Of a DNA stretch of 64,000 nucleotides, positions 17,634 through 25,840 are shown one piece after another (the stretch's first letter is position 1; every line of letters begins with the position of its first letter). The position numbers were made by a program, and so were the translations under genes. The stretch is from Terripilifer sp031921685 (GTDB lineage: Bacteria > Pseudomonadota > Alphaproteobacteria > Rhizobiales > Beijerinckiaceae). Under the pieces are notes generated by a model. The model was given only the letters and a program-made list of their open reading frames with translations, did no database searches and had not been told where the DNA came from. The stretch is from assembly GCF_031921685.1 (NCBI RefSeq), contig NZ_JAPDHU010000002.1, positions 1,054,001 to 1,118,000 on the forward strand, given 5' to 3'.

Positions 17634-18422
17634 ATGGCACGCCGCTTTATCGATCTTTCCGTCACTCTCGAAGACAAGCCGACCTCGCCGCCCCACCATC
17701 GGCCGAAAATCCATTATGTCGATCACGATCAATCGTTCGATCTGTTCTCGAAACTTTTTGACGGGATCGGCCCGCAGGATCTGCCGGAAGGCAAGGCCTG
17801 GGCTGTCGAACAGATGGAACTGTCGACCCATGCCGGCACGCATATGGACGCGCCGTGGCACTACCACCCGACGACCGATCATGCCCTTGTTGCCGGCGGC
17901 CGTCCGGCGCCTGGCATCGACGAAGTGCCGCTTGACTGGTGTCAGCGGCCCGGCGTCAAGCTGGACTTCCGCCATTTCGACGCCGGCTATGTGGTGACAT
18001 CAGCCGATATCGAGGCTGAACTCAAGCGCATCGGCTACGCCCTGCAGCCGCTCGACATCGTTCTTGCCAACACCCGCGCCGGCGCCCGCCAGGGCCTGGA
18101 AGACTATTGGGAAAGCGCCTGCGGCTTTGGCCGCGACGCGACCTTGTGGCTCACGGAACGGGGCGTGCGCGTGGTCGGCACGGATTCCTACAGCTGGGAT
18201 CCGGCCTTCAAATTCGTGGTCGAACGCTATCGGCGCGACCATGATCCGGCGATCATCTGGGAAGGCCACAAGGCCGGTCGCGACATCGGCTATTTCCAGA
18301 TGGAAAAACTGACCAATCTGGACCAACTGCCGCCGCACGGTTTCACCGTGAGCTGCTTCCCCATCAAAATCAAAAACGGATCGGCGGCCTGGTGCCGTGC
18401 GGTCGCCATTCTGGAAGGCTGA
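17634..18422 (+). CDS. Cyclase-family metal-dependent hydrolase (kynurenine formamidase-like)
   Basis: 262-residue member of the Pfam cyclase family. The metal-binding motif appears as STHAGTHMDAPWHY near residue 65-80, and the protein opens ARRFIDLSVTLEDKPT as the family does. Known members hydrolyse N-formylkynurenine, isatin or cyclic amides. It is coupled to a Bug binding protein gene five bases downstream, suggesting that the imported carboxylate or amide is its substrate. The ATG at 17634 is preferred over an upstream TTG because conservation begins here; neither has a clear Shine-Dalgarno. Confidence 0.85.
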   Translation: MARRFIDLSVTLEDKPTSPPHHRPKIHYVDHDQSFDLFSKLFDGIGPQDLPEGKAWAVEQMELSTHAGTHMDAPWHYHPTTDHALVAGGRPAPGIDEVPLDWCQRPGVKLDFRHFDAGYVVTSADIEAELKRIGYALQPLDIVLANTRAGARQGLEDYWESACGFGRDATLWLTERGVRVVGTDSYSWDPAFKFVVERYRRDHDPAIIWEGHKAGRDIGYFQMEKLTNLDQLPPHGFTVSCFPIKIKNGSAAWCRAVAILEG

Positions 18423-18427
18423 AGCCC

Positions 18428-19414
18428 GTGTCTCATAAGTTTTCGATCACCCGTCGCCGCGCCGCAGCTCTCGCCTTGTCCGGCCTCGGCACCGCCCTTT
18501 TGCCACAGTCCGTCGCGGCACAGACCTATCCGGAGCGGATGATCCGCGTGATCGTGCCCTTCCCGGCCGGCGGGATCGTCGACAACACCACCCGCGCGTT
18601 GACGGCCCGGCTCTCCACCGCCTTCAATCAGCAGTTCCTCATCGAGAACAAGGGCGGCGCTGGCGGCACCGTCGGCACGGTCGAAGTCGTCCGTGCCGCC
18701 CCCGACGGCTATACGCTCCTGACCACGTTCGACACGCATGCCGTCAGCGACCAGCTCTATAAACTCTCCTACAACCCGCATAAAGATCTGGCGCCGGTCG
18801 CCTTGATCGCGACATCGCCGCTCGCGCTGGTCGTGCACCCGTCGGTCCCCGCCAATTCGGTCGCCGAACTGGTCGCGCTGGCGAAGGCCAAGCCCGACGC
18901 TTTGAACTATGCCTCGACTGGCATCGGCAGCTCCAACCAGCTCACCACCGAACTGTTCAATACGATCGCCGGCATCAAGATCACCCACGTGCCCTATCGT
19001 GGTGGCGCACCCGCGATCGCCGATATCGTCGCCGGTCAGGTGCAGGTGATGTTCGTCAGCGTGCCGTCGGTGCTGGAACATATCCGCGCCGGCAAGCTGA
19101 AGGCGCTGGCTGTCACCACGGCGCAGCGCATTCCGGTCCTGCCCGATGTGCCGACCATTGCCACCACCTACCCGGGCTTCGAGGTGCAATCCTGGGTCGG
19201 CATGCTGGCGCCGGCCGCCACGCCGCGCCCGATCGTCGAAAAGCTCAACGCCTCCGTTCGCGCCGCGCTGAAGACGCCCGATCTAAAGTCGTGGCTCGAC
19301 GCACAGTCGCTCGTGCCCGTCGACGAGCCGCCCGAGGCTTTCGGCCGCTTCCTGGAGAATGAAGGTCGCAAATGGAGCGACGTCATTCAAAAGAACAACA
19401 TCCGGCTCAACTAG
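18428..19414 (+). CDS. Bug-family (TctC-like) periplasmic substrate-binding protein
   Basis: 328 residues, GTG start five bases after the cyclase stop. The N terminus SITRRRAAALALSGLGTALLPQSVAAQ is an export signal with a twin-arginine-like RRR; mature protein begins near QTYPERMIRVIVPFPAGGIVDN, which is the Bug signature. Further family marks are GGAGGTVGTVEVVRAAPDGYTLL and ALNYASTGIGSSNQLTTELF. Bug proteins bind carboxylates and either feed TctAB transporters or act as sensors. No TctAB genes are in the window. A second TctC-like gene is at 61380. Confidence 0.9.
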   Translation: MSHKFSITRRRAAALALSGLGTALLPQSVAAQTYPERMIRVIVPFPAGGIVDNTTRALTARLSTAFNQQFLIENKGGAGGTVGTVEVVRAAPDGYTLLTTFDTHAVSDQLYKLSYNPHKDLAPVALIATSPLALVVHPSVPANSVAELVALAKAKPDALNYASTGIGSSNQLTTELFNTIAGIKITHVPYRGGAPAIADIVAGQVQVMFVSVPSVLEHIRAGKLKALAVTTAQRIPVLPDVPTIATTYPGFEVQSWVGMLAPAATPRPIVEKLNASVRAALKTPDLKSWLDAQSLVPVDEPPEAFGRFLENEGRKWSDVIQKNNIRLN

Positions 19415-19422
19415 CCGCTCAC

Positions 19423-19449
19423 GCGCCGGGCAACTCTATTGCCCGGCGC
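19423..19449. terminator. Bidirectional terminator-like hairpin
   Basis: Perfect 11-bp arms GCGCCGGGCAA / TTGCCCGGCGC around CTCTA, between the Bug gene (ends 19414) and the converging GbsR-like gene, whose last codons lie inside it. Confidence 0.7.
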
Positions 19450-19912
19450 TCCCACGGCGCTTGGCGCTCATCGCCTGCAACATCTCCGCCATCGCGTCAC
19501 GCGCCGCCAAATTGAACGCGGCGATTTCCTTCAACCGCTGTTTGATCTTCTTCGACCGGCTCATCTGCGCCCCTGCCAGCAATTGATTGGCCAGCGCTTC
19601 CAGAAGACGGCTTTGCTGGGTCAGCATTTCCTCGTAATTTTCCGAGACTTCGTAGAGGATACGCTTGCTGCCGCGTACGCGCAGACGATGCGCCAGCGTG
19701 TATTGCTCCAGGAGCCGCGCGGCGACGCTGGCGCTGCTCTTGCTGATTTCAAGATCGCGCGCGATTTCATCCAGATCAGCCGGCTGCGGACAGAGTAGCA
19801 GATAGCCATACAGACTGGCGGCGGTCTGCGGCACGCCCCACGGCACGAACAGACGAGCGATCCCGTCGATAAAACGTCGTTGATCCGGCTCTATATTTGA
19901 CATATTCGGCAT
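19436..19912 (-). CDS. GbsR/MarR-like winged-helix regulator
   Basis: 158 residues. The architecture of GbsR-type regulators is visible: PWGVPQTAASLYGYLLLCPQPADLDEIARDLEISKSSASVAARLLEQYTLAHRL as the winged helix (about residues 24-80), a wing RGSKRILYEVSENYEEML, and a long C-terminal helix rich in Lys/Arg. It faces the ICMT-family gene at 20022 across a 109-base gap that contains an AT-rich palindrome overlapping its own start codon, so autoregulation is likely. Confidence 0.82.
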   Translation of the reverse strand: MPNMSNIEPDQRRFIDGIARLFVPWGVPQTAASLYGYLLLCPQPADLDEIARDLEISKSSASVAARLLEQYTLAHRLRVRGSKRILYEVSENYEEMLTQQSRLLEALANQLLAGAQMSRSKKIKQRLKEIAAFNLAARDAMAEMLQAMSAKRRGSAGQ

Positions 19913-19923
19913 ATATCGAATAT
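19902..19923. promoter_or_regulatory. Candidate GbsR/MarR operator
   Basis: Arms ATATTCG / CGAATAT with an 8-base centre, overlapping the start codon of the regulator gene and lying about 100 bases upstream of the divergent methyltransferase gene. It sits in an island of AT-rich sequence. Confidence 0.5.
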
Positions 19924-20021
19924 ACTAAATTATATCAGAATGTCCACTGCGCTTTCGGCTCGCGTTTGGACTTCGCCTCGCTCCAGCGGCCGATCCGAGC
20001 ACAGACTAAAAGGAGCGATCC

Positions 20022-20690
20022 ATGATCCGCTATTTCCTGCAGTTGATCGTCTGGACGGTCTTCATGGCGGCGTTGCTGTTCTGGCCCGCCGGCACATTCG
20101 CTTATCCCGGCGCCTGGGTGATGTTGGTCTTGTTCGCAGGCGGCGGTTTGGCAATGGTTCTCTGGCTGTCGAAGCGCAGCCCGCAATTGCTGCGCGAACG
20201 CATGGGTTCGCCGATCCAGCGCGGTCAGGCGACCTGGGATAAGATCTTCCTCAGTCTGTTCGTGGTCCTCTTCTTCGGCTGGCTCGCCTTCATGGCATGG
20301 GATGCGGCGCGTTCTGGCTTCTCGGCTGTCCCCATGTGGCTCCAAGCTATAGGTACGCTGCTCATCTTGCTGGAATTCGCCGGCGTTACCTGGACGTTCA
20401 ATGCCAACACCTTCGCCGCGCCAGTGGTAAAGATTCAGGAAGGTCAGAAAGTCGTCGACACCGGCCCCTACGCTCTGGTGCGCCATCCGATGTACACGAG
20501 CGCGTTGCTGTTTTTCTTCGGCCTGCCGCTTCTCCTCGGCTCCTGGCACGGCTTGTGGCTTTCCGTTCTGCTCAGCCTAGCTCTCGCCTGGCGATCGGTC
20601 GGAGAGGAGGAAACCCTGCGCCGGCAATTCACCGATTACGATACATATCGTCAGCGAGTGAAATACCGGCTGGTGCCGGGCGTGTGGTAA
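20022..20690 (+). CDS. Isoprenylcysteine carboxyl methyltransferase (ICMT)-family membrane protein
   Basis: 222-residue inner-membrane protein with about five hydrophobic segments. The C-terminal half carries the family's SAM-binding pattern: TGPYALVRHPMYTSALLFFFG, then EEETLRRQFTDYDTYRQRVKYRLVPGVW. Bacterial relatives methylate unknown lipids or small molecules; few are characterised. Preceded by AAAGGAG at the right distance. Divergent from the GbsR-like regulator, which may control it. Confidence 0.85.
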   Translation: MIRYFLQLIVWTVFMAALLFWPAGTFAYPGAWVMLVLFAGGGLAMVLWLSKRSPQLLRERMGSPIQRGQATWDKIFLSLFVVLFFGWLAFMAWDAARSGFSAVPMWLQAIGTLLILLEFAGVTWTFNANTFAAPVVKIQEGQKVVDTGPYALVRHPMYTSALLFFFGLPLLLGSWHGLWLSVLLSLALAWRSVGEEETLRRQFTDYDTYRQRVKYRLVPGVW

Positions 20691-20695
20691 GACTG

Positions 20696-21157
20696 TCAGC
20701 GTCGCATATAGGCGACGAGATTATCGAGCGTCTGCGATGTGCCCTTGTCGATGCCCATCTTCAGATACTGCTCCAGTTGCTCGGCGGAGCGACACTCAAT
20801 TTCGACCACCATGTGGGTTCCGCCAGTTAGGTTCTGCAGAATGACGCGACCTAAAGCGCCCATCGCCTCGAATATCAGCCGATCGGGCGGCGCGATCTCG
20901 CGATAGGTCCCCGTGAAGGGTATCTCGGGATGGCCCTTGGTGGAAAACTTAAAGGCACCACCGGGCCGCAGGTCGATCTCGCAGACGGTCAGTGGTTGGC
21001 CAGCTGGATCCCACCACGCGGTCACCTGCTCCGGCTGGGTCCATGCTTCGAAGATTTGCTCTCGCGGCGCCTTGAAGGCACGCGTCAGCCTGATCGTATG
21101 GGTGGAGCGATCAATCTCAAGATCCATCCCTGCTTGGATTTGTGTCTGAGCTGGCAT
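20696..21157 (-). CDS. SRPBCC (AHSA1-like) domain protein, second copy
   Basis: 153-residue single SRPBCC barrel: IRLTRAFKAPREQIFEAWTQPEQVTAWWDPAG opens the domain, and LQNLTGGTHMVVEIECRSAEQLEQYLKMGIDKGTSQTLDNLVAYMRR closes it. Forms a two-gene unit with the ArsR gene immediately upstream (one base between stop and start). The pair parallels 8220-9055 but the sequences differ enough that they are not a recent duplication. Confidence 0.86.
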   Translation of the reverse strand: MPAQTQIQAGMDLEIDRSTHTIRLTRAFKAPREQIFEAWTQPEQVTAWWDPAGQPLTVCEIDLRPGGAFKFSTKGHPEIPFTGTYREIAPPDRLIFEAMGALGRVILQNLTGGTHMVVEIECRSAEQLEQYLKMGIDKGTSQTLDNLVAYMRR

Positions 21158-21158
21158 G

Positions 21159-21506
21159 TTACTTCTCCTGCTTTTTTCTCTTAGCGAGATGAGCCTCCAG
21201 ATGGTTGAACCGCGCCTCCCACTGCGCCCGGAAAGGCTCGATCCACTCGGCGATTTCCTTCATGGCGAGGGGCGCGAGCCGGCGCGGACGCCGTTGCGCA
21301 TCCCGACCGCCTTCGATCAAGCCAGCAGTCTCAAGAACCTTCAGATGTTTCGAAATCGTCGGCTGACTCAGCGCGAACGGCTCCATCAGTTCAGAAACTG
21401 TCGCCTCACCGGAAGCGAGACGTGAAAGGATGGCCCGCCGCGTCGGATCGCTCAGGGCGTAAAACGTTTGGTCGAGCCGTTCCGTCGGCCTGCTTAAAAT
21501 TGCCAT
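21159..21506 (-). CDS. ArsR-family regulator, second SRPBCC-associated copy
   Basis: 115 residues: FYALSDPTRRAILSRLASGEATVSELMEPFALSQPTISKHLKVLETAGLIEGGRDAQRRPRRL is the complete ArsR winged helix, with no cysteine metal site. The SKHLKVLE recognition helix is the commonest form of the family, unlike the SFVEHLKMLE of the copy at 8699. A palindrome covers its start codon. Confidence 0.88.
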   Translation of the reverse strand: MAILSRPTERLDQTFYALSDPTRRAILSRLASGEATVSELMEPFALSQPTISKHLKVLETAGLIEGGRDAQRRPRRLAPLAMKEIAEWIEPFRAQWEARFNHLEAHLAKRKKQEK

Positions 21507-21524
21507 TTAGCTATATAGCCAAAT
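21505..21524. promoter_or_regulatory. Candidate ArsR operator
   Basis: Near-perfect 20-bp palindrome with halves ATTTAGCTAT and ATAGCCAAAT (9 of 10 pair) overlapping the ArsR start codon. A further TAGC-ATAT half site follows directly. Confidence 0.5.
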
Positions 21525-21659
21525 AGCAATATAAAAGTCAAGACCGAACACCGCAATCGTAGCAAAACGCTGGAGACCGATGATCTCACGGCTTTTTCAG
21601 CGCTCTGTTTTCCCTGTGGTCTGTCTTGCAAGCCTGATGATGCCCCCTACGATGCGCGT

Positions 21660-23522
21660 ATGAGTCCTCCTGCTTCTGCTTTGCCGGATACGCCGCCGCC
21701 GCCCAAATCCGTCCTGCGCATGGGCGCCCTCTTCAAGCTGCGCCCTTCCCCGCCCCGTTGGCCGGCGGCTTTGCGAGCCGCGCTGAGCATGGGCCTGCCG
21801 GTCGCCGCCGGCTGGCTCGCCGGCGATGTGCCGGCCGGCATGCTCGCCACGATCGGCGCCTTCACCGCGCTCTATGCCACCGACCGGCCTTATCAAAACC
21901 GCGCGGCCGTCGTGGCCTGGATCGCGGTGGCCTTCAGTCTCGTCGTCAGCCTCGGCGCCTGGGCCCAGGCCGAGCCCTGGCTCGTGGTGCCTCTGGTCGT
22001 GGTGCTCTCGGTCGCCGCCACGTTCATCTGCAATGCTTTCCGGATCGGTCCGCCCGGCGCCTATATGTTCGTGCTTGCTTGCGCTGCGGGCACCGCTTTG
22101 CCGGCGCCCCATATCGCCGTCTGGCAGATCGGCCTGCTCGTCTTGGCGGGCGGCACGCTATCGTGGATCCTGCACATGGCCGGCGCCCTGTTTTCGCCGC
22201 GCGGACCAGAAAAGGCGGCCGTCGCCAATGCCGCCAAAGCCGTCGCCCTCTTTGCCCAAGCCACCGGTACCGCCGGACAAGACAACGCCCGTCATGGCGC
22301 AGCCTTCGCGCTGCATGAGGCCTGGGCCGTGCTCGTCAGCTTGCAGCCGCCCAAGCCGCGCCCCAATGGCGCTTTGGCCCACTTGCGGGATTTGAATCGC
22401 GAACTGCATCTGCTGTTCGCCGCCTGCATCAATGCCGCCGGCCAGCCAAGAGAGAAACTCGATGCTGTCGCGAGCCGCGCCCGCGAGATCGGTACGGCCG
22501 CCAGATCCTTGCGTGCCGATCGCGAACGCACCGAGCCGCCGCAAGTGCCCCTCGGCCGCCCTGGTCTCAAGGGATTGCTGCGTGAAAATCTCAGTCCGCG
22601 GTCGCCTGCCCTACGCAGCGCCCTGCGCGTCGGCCTTGCGGTTGCGGTGGCCGGTGTAGTTGGTGCGGCCTTCAGTCTCGAACATGCTTATTGGGTGATG
22701 GCCTCTGCCGTCTTGATGCTGCATCAGGGGCTGGACTGGATCCGCACATTGCAGCGTGGCCTCGAACGCATGAGCGGCACGCTCGTCGGCCTATGCCTCG
22801 CCGCCGCCATTCTGACGCTGCACCCGACAGGCCTCTGGCTCGTGGCGACCATGATGCTGTTGCAATACATCATCGAGGTCACGGTGACGCGCAACTATGC
22901 CCTGGCCGTGGTTTTCATCACCGCGATCGCGCTTTTGATCGCCTCCGGCGGCCGACCCATGGCAGACGACAGTCACCTGCTGTGGGCGCGCGGCATCGAT
23001 ACGCTCGTTGGCTGTTTGATCGCGCTGATCGTCCATGCCCTTACGGCCCCCCGCAGCCCCGCCGCCTCCATTCGCCAGGAGATCGCCGAAACCCTGAAAG
23101 CCCTGCAGGACGTTCTTCAACATGTCGCCACCGGCCAGGTGACGACGCCGGCGGCGCGGCGTGCCCGTAGCACGCTCCAGCACGAAGTCTTCGTCCTGGT
23201 CACATCGACCGAGACCGAAATGGGCGGCCTGTCGCGGCAGCAGGACGCGGCGGAAGATCTATGGCCGACGGTCGTTGCCACGCAGCGCCTCGCCTATCGA
23301 ACGCTTGCCGCCTGTTGGGCCATCGAACAGGCGGCCGAACAGGGCAAGGCCGAAAAGCCGCCGCTCACACAAGCCGAATTGACGGCAACGACCGCCGCCC
23401 TCGGGCAACTCAGCGCAGCGGTGCACTCCGGCCGGGGGCCGCTCACGTTCAATGAACTCCCTGATTTTCTGTCGGGTGAAATCCAAAACGTCGGCAAATC
23501 CCTCGTCGCGCAAGCGGCATGA
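21660..23522 (+). CDS. FUSC-family inner-membrane transporter (aromatic acid/fusaric acid exporter type)
   Basis: 620 residues in two repeats. Membrane clusters are seen at about residues 30-175 (ALRAALSMGLPVAAGWLAGDVPAGMLATIGAFTALYATDRPYQ) and about 310-450 (LRSALRVGLAVAVAGVVGAAFSLEHAYWVMASAVLMLHQG), each followed by a cytoplasmic helical region. This matches the FUSC/YccS-like family, which exports aromatic carboxylates and related toxicants. The gene ends nine bases before a converging TetR gene, and no membrane-fusion partner is present. No clear Shine-Dalgarno precedes the ATG. Confidence 0.85.
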   Translation: MSPPASALPDTPPPPKSVLRMGALFKLRPSPPRWPAALRAALSMGLPVAAGWLAGDVPAGMLATIGAFTALYATDRPYQNRAAVVAWIAVAFSLVVSLGAWAQAEPWLVVPLVVVLSVAATFICNAFRIGPPGAYMFVLACAAGTALPAPHIAVWQIGLLVLAGGTLSWILHMAGALFSPRGPEKAAVANAAKAVALFAQATGTAGQDNARHGAAFALHEAWAVLVSLQPPKPRPNGALAHLRDLNRELHLLFAACINAAGQPREKLDAVASRAREIGTAARSLRADRERTEPPQVPLGRPGLKGLLRENLSPRSPALRSALRVGLAVAVAGVVGAAFSLEHAYWVMASAVLMLHQGLDWIRTLQRGLERMSGTLVGLCLAAAILTLHPTGLWLVATMMLLQYIIEVTVTRNYALAVVFITAIALLIASGGRPMADDSHLLWARGIDTLVGCLIALIVHALTAPRSPAASIRQEIAETLKALQDVLQHVATGQVTTPAARRARSTLQHEVFVLVTSTETEMGGLSRQQDAAEDLWPTVVATQRLAYRTLAACWAIEQAAEQGKAEKPPLTQAELTATTAALGQLSAAVHSGRGPLTFNELPDFLSGEIQNVGKSLVAQAA

Positions 23523-23531
23523 GAACGATCT

Positions 23532-24137
23532 TTATCGCGCACTCGTCGTTTTCTTACGCCCTTTGCGCGGCGCCGGCGCTTTGTCTTGTTTGCCACTTTG
23601 CGCCGCGAGCCAGGCCCGCGTGTCGGCGAGGATTTCATCCGACAAGACGGGATCGTCGCTGGCACGCGCCAGGATAAGTGCACCGACCATCGTCGACCAA
23701 TTGACGACGGCGGCGTTACGCTTCTGGGCCGCCGTGCGACCGGAAGCGATGCGGCTCAATCGCTCGATCTGCTGTTCGAGGGCCTGCGTCATCACGCTGC
23801 GCGCGCTGTCTTTTTGACGGATCGTGTCGGCGGCAAGCGCCGCCGTCGCGCAACCACAAGCGCGATCGTCGCGATGACCTGGCGACAGATAGCTGGCCGC
23901 ATAGCCGGCAAGATCATCGGCGCGAATGGAGGAATTCGCCAGAGCCTCGGCGAGGGCTTGGGCGATGAGATCGTCCTTGGAGGTGAAATAGCCGTAGAAG
24001 CCGCCATGGGTCAGCCCAGCCGCCTGCATGATTTCGGCAACCGTCACGGCTTCAAAGCCCCGTTCCCGAAACAGCCGGCCGGCCGCGTCCAAAATCATCC
24101 GCCGGTTTTCCGCCACCTGTTCACGACTGACTTTCAT
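23532..24137 (-). CDS. TetR/AcrR-family regulator
   Basis: 201 residues. N-terminal HTH: RMILDAAGRLFRERGFEAVTVAEIMQAAGLTHGGFYGYFTSKDDLIAQALA. The C-terminal half has RDDRACGCATAALAADTIR, as in regulators that control short-chain dehydrogenases or ene-reductases. Divergent from the SDR gene at 24245, with two palindromes in between, so it very likely represses that gene and itself. The last ~25 residues are strongly basic. Confidence 0.9.
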   Translation of the reverse strand: MKVSREQVAENRRMILDAAGRLFRERGFEAVTVAEIMQAAGLTHGGFYGYFTSKDDLIAQALAEALANSSIRADDLAGYAASYLSPGHRDDRACGCATAALAADTIRQKDSARSVMTQALEQQIERLSRIASGRTAAQKRNAAVVNWSTMVGALILARASDDPVLSDEILADTRAWLAAQSGKQDKAPAPRKGRKKTTSAR

Positions 24138-24176
24138 TTTTCTCTCCGGCTTTCGCCCTGATCACCCCTTGACTCC

Positions 24177-24219
24177 AAACATGATCATTATCATGTTTAA
24201 TTTATATGATGATCATCAT
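24177..24219. promoter_or_regulatory. Two TetR operator candidates in the TetR/SDR divergent promoter
   Basis: Site 1 (24177-24198) has perfect 9-bp arms AAACATGAT / ATCATGTTT around CATT. Site 2 (24206-24219) is the perfect palindrome ATGATGATCATCAT. Both share ATGAT...ATCAT half sites, as expected for one dimeric repressor, and lie between the start codons of the two divergent genes. Confidence 0.65.
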
Positions 24220-24244
24220 CAATAAAGCAAGCAGGAGCTTATCC

Positions 24245-25036
24245 ATGAGCCAGAAGCCAACCGTTCTAGTCACAGGTGCCTCGACGGGCCTGGGCGCCAT
24301 TTATGCCGACCGTTTCGCCCGCCGCGGTCATGATCTCGTCCTGGTGGCTCGAGATGCCGCCCGTATGCAGGAGCTTGCCAAGCGCCTGCGCACTGAGGCC
24401 GGCGTCAAAATCGATATTCTGCAAGCCGATCTGACGAAGGATACCGATCTCGCCAAGGTCGAAACCCGCCTGCGCGACGACAAGCACATCGGCATACTCG
24501 TCAACAACGCGGGCGCCGCCGCGCACGGCAATTTCCTGCAGCAGACCGGCGATGAGCTGGCGAATCTGGTCGCTCTGAACGTGACCGCCCTCACCCGGCT
24601 CGCCAATGCAGTCGCACCGCGTTTCGCCCAGGCAGGCGAAGGCGCGATCATCAATATCACCTCGGTCGTCGCGCTCGCGCCGGAACTCGGCCTCACCGTC
24701 TATGGCGCGACCAAGGCGTTCGTATTGTTTCTCACCCAGGGTCTCCATCTCGAACTCGGCCCCAAGGGCGTTTACGTACAGGCCGTTCTGCCCGCCGCCA
24801 CCCGCACCGAAATCTGGGAACGCTCCGGCCGCGATGTGAATACCCTCACCGGCGTCATGGAAGCAGATGAGCTGGTGGATGCGGCGTTGGTCGGTTTCGA
24901 CCGCCGCGAACTCATCACGATCCCGCCGCTACCCAATGCCGATCAGTGGAATACCTTGGAAGCCGCCCGCCAAGCCATGCTGCCAAATCTCGCGCAAAGC
25001 CACGCCGCCGAACGCTACCGCGCCAAGGCGGCCTAA
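24245..25036 (+). CDS. Short-chain dehydrogenase/reductase (SDR)
   Basis: 263-residue NAD(P)-dependent oxidoreductase of the classical SDR type. Cofactor motif TGASTGLG at 10-17, NNAG at 87-90, catalytic Ser140, Tyr153 and Lys157 (YGATK). The frame opens earlier at 24206 inside the operator region; ATG 24245 with an upstream GCAGGAG is the real start. The gene is the target of the divergent TetR. Substrate unknown; the C-terminal region resembles DltE/YqjQ-like members acting on hydrophobic carbonyls. Confidence 0.9.
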   Translation: MSQKPTVLVTGASTGLGAIYADRFARRGHDLVLVARDAARMQELAKRLRTEAGVKIDILQADLTKDTDLAKVETRLRDDKHIGILVNNAGAAAHGNFLQQTGDELANLVALNVTALTRLANAVAPRFAQAGEGAIINITSVVALAPELGLTVYGATKAFVLFLTQGLHLELGPKGVYVQAVLPAATRTEIWERSGRDVNTLTGVMEADELVDAALVGFDRRELITIPPLPNADQWNTLEAARQAMLPNLAQSHAAERYRAKAA

Positions 25037-25045
25037 AGCGAACGG

Positions 25046-25840
25046 CTATCCCGCCACCGCCCGCGCAATCATCAATGCCCCTGCCCCGATGGCAAGGGCG
25101 CCGGTCGCGTGGGCGATGCGCATGCCCGCCGGCACGACGCGTTCAGCGGTAACGGCAGCTGTCACGGCCACCATTGTCCGCAGATCCATCATACCGAAGA
25201 CAAGAAGAACCGTTGTCAGACCGGCGCAACTGCAACAGCAATGGCTGCCGAGCGATAAGCCCTGACGAAAAGCCGGCGCACTTCGCAGCACCTGACTACA
25301 ATCGGCGAGAAAATGCACCTTCAAGACGCTGAATTGAAAGATACCTGCCAGCAGGACGGACACGCCAGCCGCAAATGGCATGAATTGCGCGAAGGCTGAC
25401 AGTCGCATCGCGACCGCAACCAGTCCGGCGCCAACCATGAAGACTGTCAGTCCGAGGAAAGCCCAAACGGAAAAATACCCCAAGCACAGCAGAGCTAAAT
25501 CAATGGCGTCCAGTTCTGCGTGCCACGATGTCCAAGCCAAAGACGGCAACATCATCGCCATCATCATGACGATCCACATGGCGACGAAGGACGCAGCCGC
25601 ATCGAGCCACGTCTGCCCGCACATCGGTATCCACATCATCGACACAGCCCAATCGCCCGGCATGGGTATGACACCCATACCGGACATCGACGAGCACCAA
25701 ACGACCATCAAAGCGACATTGGCGATAAACAGCAGCGCGAAGACAACAAGGAATATCCATCGCCACGACGGCGCGTCGCAGTCCTTGTCGTCAGGACGAC
25801 GAACGAGGGCCATCGCGCCCTCAGACCGAGGCATATTCAT
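25046..25840 (-). CDS. DUF2182 integral membrane protein (predicted metal-binding)
   Basis: About 264 residues with six or more membrane segments, very Met-rich (MWIVMMMAMMLPSLAW) and with a cysteine cluster SHCCCSCAG near residue 175. The DUF2182 family is described as predicted metal-binding membrane proteins of unknown function. The frame runs upstream to 26110 inside the DUF899 gene, but membrane homology begins after MNMPRSEGAMALVRR; the start is 25840, 25834 or 25813. It overlaps the end of the DUF899 gene, and the two are one operon, an arrangement I believe is recurrent in alphaproteobacteria. Confidence 0.82.
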   Translation of the reverse strand: MNMPRSEGAMALVRRPDDKDCDAPSWRWIFLVVFALLFIANVALMVVWCSSMSGMGVIPMPGDWAVSMMWIPMCGQTWLDAAASFVAMWIVMMMAMMLPSLAWTSWHAELDAIDLALLCLGYFSVWAFLGLTVFMVGAGLVAVAMRLSAFAQFMPFAAGVSVLLAGIFQFSVLKVHFLADCSQVLRSAPAFRQGLSLGSHCCCSCAGLTTVLLVFGMMDLRTMVAVTAAVTAERVVPAGMRIAHATGALAIGAGALMIARAVAG

